Part shown: positions 6,271 to 10,560 of the stretch, in pieces
Numbering within the stretch: the first letter of the stretch is position 1
How the letters are laid out: each line of letters opens with the position of its first letter
Source: an uncultured Pseudomonadota bacterium
GTDB taxonomy: Bacteria; Pseudomonadota; Gammaproteobacteria; Methylococcales; Methylomonadaceae
Assembly (NCBI GenBank): GCA_903902945.1
Contig: CAIUWU010000052.1
Coordinates: 1-10,560 of the forward strand
Reading direction: 5' to 3'
Length of the DNA: 10,560 nt
Program-made: the position numbers and the translations under genes
The notes under the pieces: generated by a model
Database searches by the model: none
What the model was told of the DNA's origin: nothing
The model's input: only the letters and a program-made list of their open reading frames with translations

Positions 6271-6285
6271 TCCGCGGATTTGAGC

Positions 6286-7596
6286 ATGAAACAGAGTGAA
6301 TTCAAAAAACGCCGTCAGGCCCTGATGAAGCAGATTGGTCAGGGTAATATCGCGATTGTAGCCAGTGCTGATGCATTGATTCGTAATCGTGATGTCCATT
6401 ATCGCTTTCGCCAGGATAGTGATTTCTTTTATCTGACCGGCTTTAATGAAGCCGATGCGCTGGCGGTTTTTATTCCGGGACGCAAACAGGGTGAGTATGT
6501 ATTGTTTTGCCGGGAATTCGATCCAACCAAGGCAATCTGGGAAGGCGCTCATGCCGGGCTCGAAGGTGCCATCCGTGATTTTGCCGCTGATGATGCCTTT
6601 CCGATTGATGATCTGGATGAAATTCTGCCAGGCATGCTGGAAAACAAAGGCAAGGTGTTTTATCCGATGGGTAAAAACAGCGATCTGGATCATAAGCTGC
6701 TGGACTGGATCAATCATATTCGCAAACAATCGCGCAGTGGTGTTACAGCGCCCGGTGAGTTAGTGTCGCTGGAGCATATTGTTCACGAAATGCGCTTGTT
6801 CAAATCGGCCGAAGAAATAAAACTGATGCGGCGGGCGGCAGATATTTCTGCGCAGGCGCATATGCGCGCCATGCAATTTTGCCAGCCCGGAGTGTATGAA
6901 TATCAGGTCGAAGCCGAGCTGTTACAGGTCATGATGCAGCAGGGCTTGCGAGAAGTGGCTTATCCCTCGATTGTCGCTGCCGGCAAAAATGCCTGTGTGC
7001 TGCATTACACTGAAAACAACGATAAGCTGCGCAAAGGCGATTTACTGTTGATTGATGCCGGTGCCGAGTGTGAGTGTTATGCGGCCGATATCACTCGGAC
7101 TTTTCCGGTTTCCGGTAAATTCAGCGAACCGCAGCGCTTGTTGTATCAGCTGGTTCTCGATGCCCAGCAGGCGGCATTGGCAGAAATAGCCCCGGGCGTA
7201 CCCTGGAATAAGGCGCATGAGGCTTCGGTTGTAGTGCTGACTAAAGGGCTGGTCGAGCTTGGTCTGCTTAAAGGCAGGGTCAATAAACTGATTAAAGACG
7301 AAAAATATAAACAGTTTTATATGCACCGGATTGGTCATTGGCTGGGAATGGATGTTCATGACGTCGGTGATTACAAGATCAAAGATGAATGGCGTTTACT
7401 GGAGCCGGGCATGGTTTTAACGGTTGAGCCGGGTCTGTATGTGGCAGCCGATTGTGAAACGGTCGATAAGCAGTGGCGTGGCATCGGTATCCGTATTGAA
7501 GATGATGTGCTGGTAACAGCCGATGGTCATGAAATTCTGACTGCCGCAGTGCCTAAAACGGTTGACGCAATTGAAGCCTTGATGCGGAGAACATGA
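6286..7596 (+). CDS. pepP: Xaa-Pro aminopeptidase (aminopeptidase P II)
   Basis: PepP is a cytosolic dinuclear manganese enzyme that removes the N-terminal residue from peptides with proline in second position. The 436-residue product matches the usual length (E. coli 441). An N-terminal creatinase-like domain (about 1-170, with RHVHYRFRQ-like DVHYRFRQDSDFFYLTGF) precedes the pita-bread catalytic domain. All five metal ligands are visible: D257 in LLIDAG, D268 in AADITRTFP, H351 in RIGHWLGMDVHD, E381 in VEPGLY and E405 in GIRIEDD. I choose ATG 6286 over the in-frame TTG 6280, since the homologous N-terminus starts here. The stop overlaps the ubiH start region, consistent with one operon. Confidence 0.97.
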   Translation: MKQSEFKKRRQALMKQIGQGNIAIVASADALIRNRDVHYRFRQDSDFFYLTGFNEADALAVFIPGRKQGEYVLFCREFDPTKAIWEGAHAGLEGAIRDFAADDAFPIDDLDEILPGMLENKGKVFYPMGKNSDLDHKLLDWINHIRKQSRSGVTAPGELVSLEHIVHEMRLFKSAEEIKLMRRAADISAQAHMRAMQFCQPGVYEYQVEAELLQVMMQQGLREVAYPSIVAAGKNACVLHYTENNDKLRKGDLLLIDAGAECECYAADITRTFPVSGKFSEPQRLLYQLVLDAQQAALAEIAPGVPWNKAHEASVVVLTKGLVELGLLKGRVNKLIKDEKYKQFYMHRIGHWLGMDVHDVGDYKIKDEWRLLEPGMVLTVEPGLYVAADCETVDKQWRGIGIRIEDDVLVTADGHEILTAAVPKTVDAIEALMRRT

Positions 7597-8816
7597 TGGA
7601 AAACCAGTTTGATCTAATTATTGTTGGCGGTGGCTTGGTCGGTAACTGTCTGGCGCTGGCCTTGAAAGACAGTGGCTTGAAAATTGCCGTCATCGAAGCC
7701 GCCAGCCGCCAGCAACAGCAGCAGTCTGGTGCTGGTGACAGAGCGTTGGCACTGGCGGCTGGCACGGTGATGTTGTTGCGGCAATTGGGAGCCTGGGACG
7801 GTGTCGCCGATCAGGCAACTCCGATTCGACAGATTCATGTCTCTGATCGTGGTCATTTTGGCAAAACCCGTTTGTCGGCTGCCGAGCAAGGGGTTGAGGC
7901 TCTGGGTTATGTGATTACCGCTCGTGCTATTGAACAGCATGTTGCTGATCTGGTAGCACAAACGCCCGTCAGTTGTTTTTATCAGACGCGGCTTGCAGGT
8001 TTGATCAGCGCCGAGCAGGAAATTTTTGTCAATCTGAAGCAGGATCATGGTGACAGCCTGAATCTGTCAGCCCGACTGGTGGTCGGCGCTGATGGTGGCC
8101 AGTCTTCGGTGCGCAGTCTGCTGGATATTGCACAGCAGATCACTGATTATGGTCAGACAGCGCTGGTTACCACGGTGCAGTCGACATTACCGCATCACAA
8201 CACCGCCTATGAGCGTTTTACTGCTTTTGGTCCGCTGGCTTTGCTGCCGCTGAGCGGCAAACAATCGGCGGTAGTCTGGACCCGGAGTCATGAACAGGCT
8301 CAGTCGTTGATGGCGGGTGGTGAAGCTGATTTTCTGGCGGAATTGCAGGCTTGTTTTGGTTATCGTCTCGGAGCATTGTCTTTAACCGCGCCGCGCCGGG
8401 CATTTCCGCTGAGTCTGATCCGCGCCCAGCGGATGACGGCGGAGCGTGTGGTGATGATTGGCAATGCTGTGCATCAATTACATCCGGTTGCCGGGCAGGG
8501 CTTTAATCTGAGTATCCGGGATGTGGCCGAACTGGCCGAGCTGCTGGTGGCGCAACATGATGCGGCTGCCGATATCGGCGATAGTGAGTTATTGCAGCGT
8601 TATGCTAGACAGCGTGCCGATGATCACAATAAAACCATTGGTTTTACCAACAGTGTGGTGCAGATTTTTTCTAATCAGAATCTGGCTTTGGCTGCATTGC
8701 GTAATACCGGTTTAACCTTGTTGGATCATGTGCCGCCAGCCAAACAGTTGCTGGCCAAACACGCGATGGGGCTGGCAAGACGTTTGCCCGGATTAGGGCG
8801 TCAGGAGGATGCATGA
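7596..8816 (+). CDS. ubiH: UbiH, FAD-dependent ubiquinone biosynthesis hydroxylase
   Basis: UbiH hydroxylates the octaprenyl-phenol ring in aerobic ubiquinone synthesis (2-octaprenyl-6-methoxyphenol hydroxylase step). The 406-residue flavoprotein has the N-terminal dinucleotide fold GGGLVG (11-16), RALALAAGT with VHVSDRGH-like IHVSDRGHFG typical of UbiH, the DG motif GADGG (164-168), ERFTAFGPLALLPL, and the second FAD motif GNAVHQLHPVAGQGFNL (about 289-305). The similarity is to UbiH rather than UbiI or UbiF, although closely related hydroxylases can differ in ring position. The start is ATG 7596, 6 bases after GGAG; ATG 7593 is possible but too close. It overlaps pepP and the following lipoprotein gene. 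Confidence 0.95.
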   Translation: MENQFDLIIVGGGLVGNCLALALKDSGLKIAVIEAASRQQQQQSGAGDRALALAAGTVMLLRQLGAWDGVADQATPIRQIHVSDRGHFGKTRLSAAEQGVEALGYVITARAIEQHVADLVAQTPVSCFYQTRLAGLISAEQEIFVNLKQDHGDSLNLSARLVVGADGGQSSVRSLLDIAQQITDYGQTALVTTVQSTLPHHNTAYERFTAFGPLALLPLSGKQSAVVWTRSHEQAQSLMAGGEADFLAELQACFGYRLGALSLTAPRRAFPLSLIRAQRMTAERVVMIGNAVHQLHPVAGQGFNLSIRDVAELAELLVAQHDAAADIGDSELLQRYARQRADDHNKTIGFTNSVVQIFSNQNLALAALRNTGLTLLDHVPPAKQLLAKHAMGLARRLPGLGRQEDA

Positions 8817-9334
8817 AAGTGTTAGTCATGATTGGCTTGTTGTCGGCGAGTCTGTTGGCAGGCTGCGGCAGTGATAAGCAAGCTAAAGTTGTGCCAGCGG
8901 AAACCGTACAGCGCTATGAAAAAGAGGTGTTGCTGCAGGGTACGGTCAGCGCGGAAAGCTTGATCAAAACTGGCAAAGTGGAAGCTCGTCTGCCAAGCGG
9001 CCAGCTATTGGCAGAAATGTGGCTTGATAATTCAGCCCGCTATCAGTTGTCGATTCCGGCCGGTACGGTGTTGCCGGTGATTCTGAGTTATATGGCCGCA
9101 GAGACCGCCAAAGAGCGTGAAAAAATGATTAGCGTGGTAGTGCAGACCGGTATCAGTCGCTTTGATATCAATCCTTTGACCACGGCGATTGCCAGACAGG
9201 CAAAGACGTTGGGCGGATATACGCTGCGCAATATGACGCAAGCCGCTGCTGATAGCGTGCATGTGCCGGATGCCAATAAAACCAGTACCGGTTTTCGCGG
9301 TGACCCGACCACCCAATACGGTGGCTGGCATTAG
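8813..9334 (+). CDS. Predicted outer-envelope lipoprotein of unknown function
   Basis: The 173-residue product has a lipoprotein signal with lipobox LLAGC and Cys18 as the predicted lipidated residue; Gly at +2 would favour export to the outer membrane. The mature part has a beta-rich stretch (about 38-90, LQGTVSAESLIKTGKVEARLP...) that may be a transthyretin/carboxypeptidase-regulatory-like sandwich. A helical part with FDINPLTTAIARQAKTLG follows, and the tail is Gly/Thr-rich. I do not recognise a named family. A strong AGGAGG (8803-8808) precedes ATG 8813, and the start overlaps the ubiH stop by four bases (ATGA), so it is co-expressed with ubiH. In enterobacteria ubiI occupies this place. 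Confidence 0.85.
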   Translation: MKVLVMIGLLSASLLAGCGSDKQAKVVPAETVQRYEKEVLLQGTVSAESLIKTGKVEARLPSGQLLAEMWLDNSARYQLSIPAGTVLPVILSYMAAETAKEREKMISVVVQTGISRFDINPLTTAIARQAKTLGGYTLRNMTQAAADSVHVPDANKTSTGFRGDPTTQYGGWH

Positions 9335-9503
9335 TTGCTGATTTAACAGTTGTTATGCTGGGCGATGCTCCACAGTTGTCGGCTTGTGATTTTGGAGATA
9401 AAAAGTCTTCACGTTTTTTTTCAATGGACGCTATTATTGTTTGAAATGATTGACTGATTTCGGTTGCAGGCAAGCCGAAGTTCTCACTAAAGCAAGGCTC
9501 AAA

Positions 9504-10556
9504 ATGAATTTATCCTATCTGCGCTTACCGTTGTTGTTATCGATGGTGGTCCTGACCAGTGGCTGTAATACAACCGCCAAGACAGACCGAATTGCTGTCG
9601 TGAAGCCGCCGCCGGTACCGGTCAATAACGGCTATCGTCCCACGACTTACTCTGGGGGGTTTCCCAAGCCTGCCGCGATTGATCCGGCGGTGGAGTTCTG
9701 GCGTAAAATCTATGCAGTATGGCACCGCTCGGAGGTGGTTTTTCATGATGACAGAAATCTTGATGTCATCTATGAAGTCATGACCCTGCCCGGGTATGTA
9801 GCAGACAGTTTGACTGCGCAGCAAAAAGATATGGTCAGTCAGCGTCGTGAATTCTGGAAGGGGCAACTGTCTTCTCTGGAGAACAAGGTTCGCTATGGTG
9901 CCGCTTTAAGCCCCGCTGATAAGCACATTTTGGCCAAGATCGAAGCCGCCGGTAAAGCGCCGCAGCATTTTATCAATGGTGCCAGCGAGCGAGTGCGTCC
10001 GCAGAGAGGGACTCGCGAGCGCTTTAAACGTGGTCTGGAAATTAGTGGACGCTATGACTTGCAGTTCAGAAAGATTTTTCGTGATGCGGGCTTGCCGGAA
10101 GATTTAGCCTATTTGCCGCATGTTGAGTCGTCTTTTCAGGTCAACGCCAAATCCACTGCCGGCGCGGTTGGTTTGTGGCAGTTTACCAAGGTGGCGGCCC
10201 AGACTTTCATGCCCGGTCATGAGAGTGTCGAGCATCGTTCCGATCCTTATATTGCTGCCAACGGTGCAGCACGTTATTTGAGTTATGCCTACAGCAAACT
10301 GGGTGACTGGCCTTCAGCGATTACTTCCTATAACCACGGTATTGGCGGTATGAAACGGGCGCAAAACAATGTTGGCAAGGACTTTAATCGTATTGTCGAT
10401 CAGTATGATGGTCCGGCTTTCGGGTTTGCTTCCCGTAACTATTATGCTCAGTTCCTGGCGGCGCGTGATATTGCGATGAATCCTGAGCACTATTTCAAAG
10501 AAGGGATTTATTACGAGCAACCAGAAGCTCCTGCCCAGTATCTGGCTGCGCAATAA
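9504..10556 (+). CDS. Lipoprotein lytic transglycosylase, MltD-like, without LysM repeats
   Basis: The enzyme cleaves the glycan strand of peptidoglycan, forming 1,6-anhydro ends. The 350-residue product has a signal with lipobox LTSGC (Cys21), a Pro-rich linker and a helical region. An SLT domain (about 185-330) includes the catalytic Glu208 in YLPHVESSFQ, AGAVGLWQF (219-227), the SDPYIAANGAARYL segment and SYNHGIGG. This pattern is that of membrane-bound transglycosylase D. E. coli MltD is about 450 residues with C-terminal LysM repeats; here the protein ends shortly after the SLT domain, with a normal stop. The ATG at 9504 is chosen because the lipoprotein signal starts there and AAGG lies 6 bases upstream; an in-frame ATG at 9450 would spoil the signal. 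A 169-base gap separates it from the previous gene, so it probably has its own promoter, though none is clear. Confidence 0.9.
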   Translation: MNLSYLRLPLLLSMVVLTSGCNTTAKTDRIAVVKPPPVPVNNGYRPTTYSGGFPKPAAIDPAVEFWRKIYAVWHRSEVVFHDDRNLDVIYEVMTLPGYVADSLTAQQKDMVSQRREFWKGQLSSLENKVRYGAALSPADKHILAKIEAAGKAPQHFINGASERVRPQRGTRERFKRGLEISGRYDLQFRKIFRDAGLPEDLAYLPHVESSFQVNAKSTAGAVGLWQFTKVAAQTFMPGHESVEHRSDPYIAANGAARYLSYAYSKLGDWPSAITSYNHGIGGMKRAQNNVGKDFNRIVDQYDGPAFGFASRNYYAQFLAARDIAMNPEHYFKEGIYYEQPEAPAQYLAAQ

Positions 10557-10560
10557 GCCT

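Noticed and set aside
9405..9425. Run of T bases in the gap before the transglycosylase gene as a terminator
   Set aside because: No convincing stem precedes the T-run, only A-rich sequence that would pair weakly.
9459..9479. Small inverted repeat (TTCGGTT / AAGCCGAA) upstream of the transglycosylase gene
   Set aside because: The stem is only 7 pairs with a G-U pair and there is no T-run or known riboswitch pattern; it is likely chance.

Overview
The window looks like chromosomal DNA of a gammaproteobacterium. The block 6S RNA / zapA / small ZapB-like gene facing ygfB-pepP-ubiH is a well-known gammaproteobacterial neighbourhood. Base composition is near balanced and codon use looks even across genes, with no insertion sequence, phage gene or tRNA visible. 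I cannot name the genus; an obligate methylotroph-like lineage such as Methylococcales is only a guess.

Left part (1-3912, all on the minus strand): a sigma-70 family factor is followed, in transcription order, by hflK, hflC and the 5' third of ftsH, which runs off the left edge. HflK and HflC are membrane SPFH proteins that form the complex controlling the FtsH protease, so the three partners are encoded side by side. Two RNA hairpins lie in the hflC-ftsH gap.

Centre (3913-4904): a CarH/LitR-type MerR regulator, which keeps the adenosylcobalamin light-sensor signature (W137, E147-H148, ExHxxG), is transcribed divergently from the sigma gene. The short shared gap holds two back-to-back promoters whose -35 boxes overlap on opposite strands. 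Each promoter has a TGTACA palindrome in its spacer. A further 28-bp near-perfect palindrome built from two TGTACA cores lies inside the sigma coding sequence. Together these suggest a vitamin-B12-dependent light switch for an alternative sigma factor, possibly reading through into hflKC-ftsH. This is the most interesting part of the window.

Right part (4912-10556): 6S RNA lies on the minus strand, immediately downstream of zapA and convergent with the light-sensor gene. zapA and the ZapB-like gene form a minus-strand pair. Facing them is a plus-strand operon, ygfB-pepP-ubiH-lipoprotein, with 4-base start/stop overlaps or very short gaps; the lipoprotein sits where ubiI is found in enterobacteria. 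A lipoprotein lytic transglycosylase of the MltD type, without LysM repeats, closes the window.
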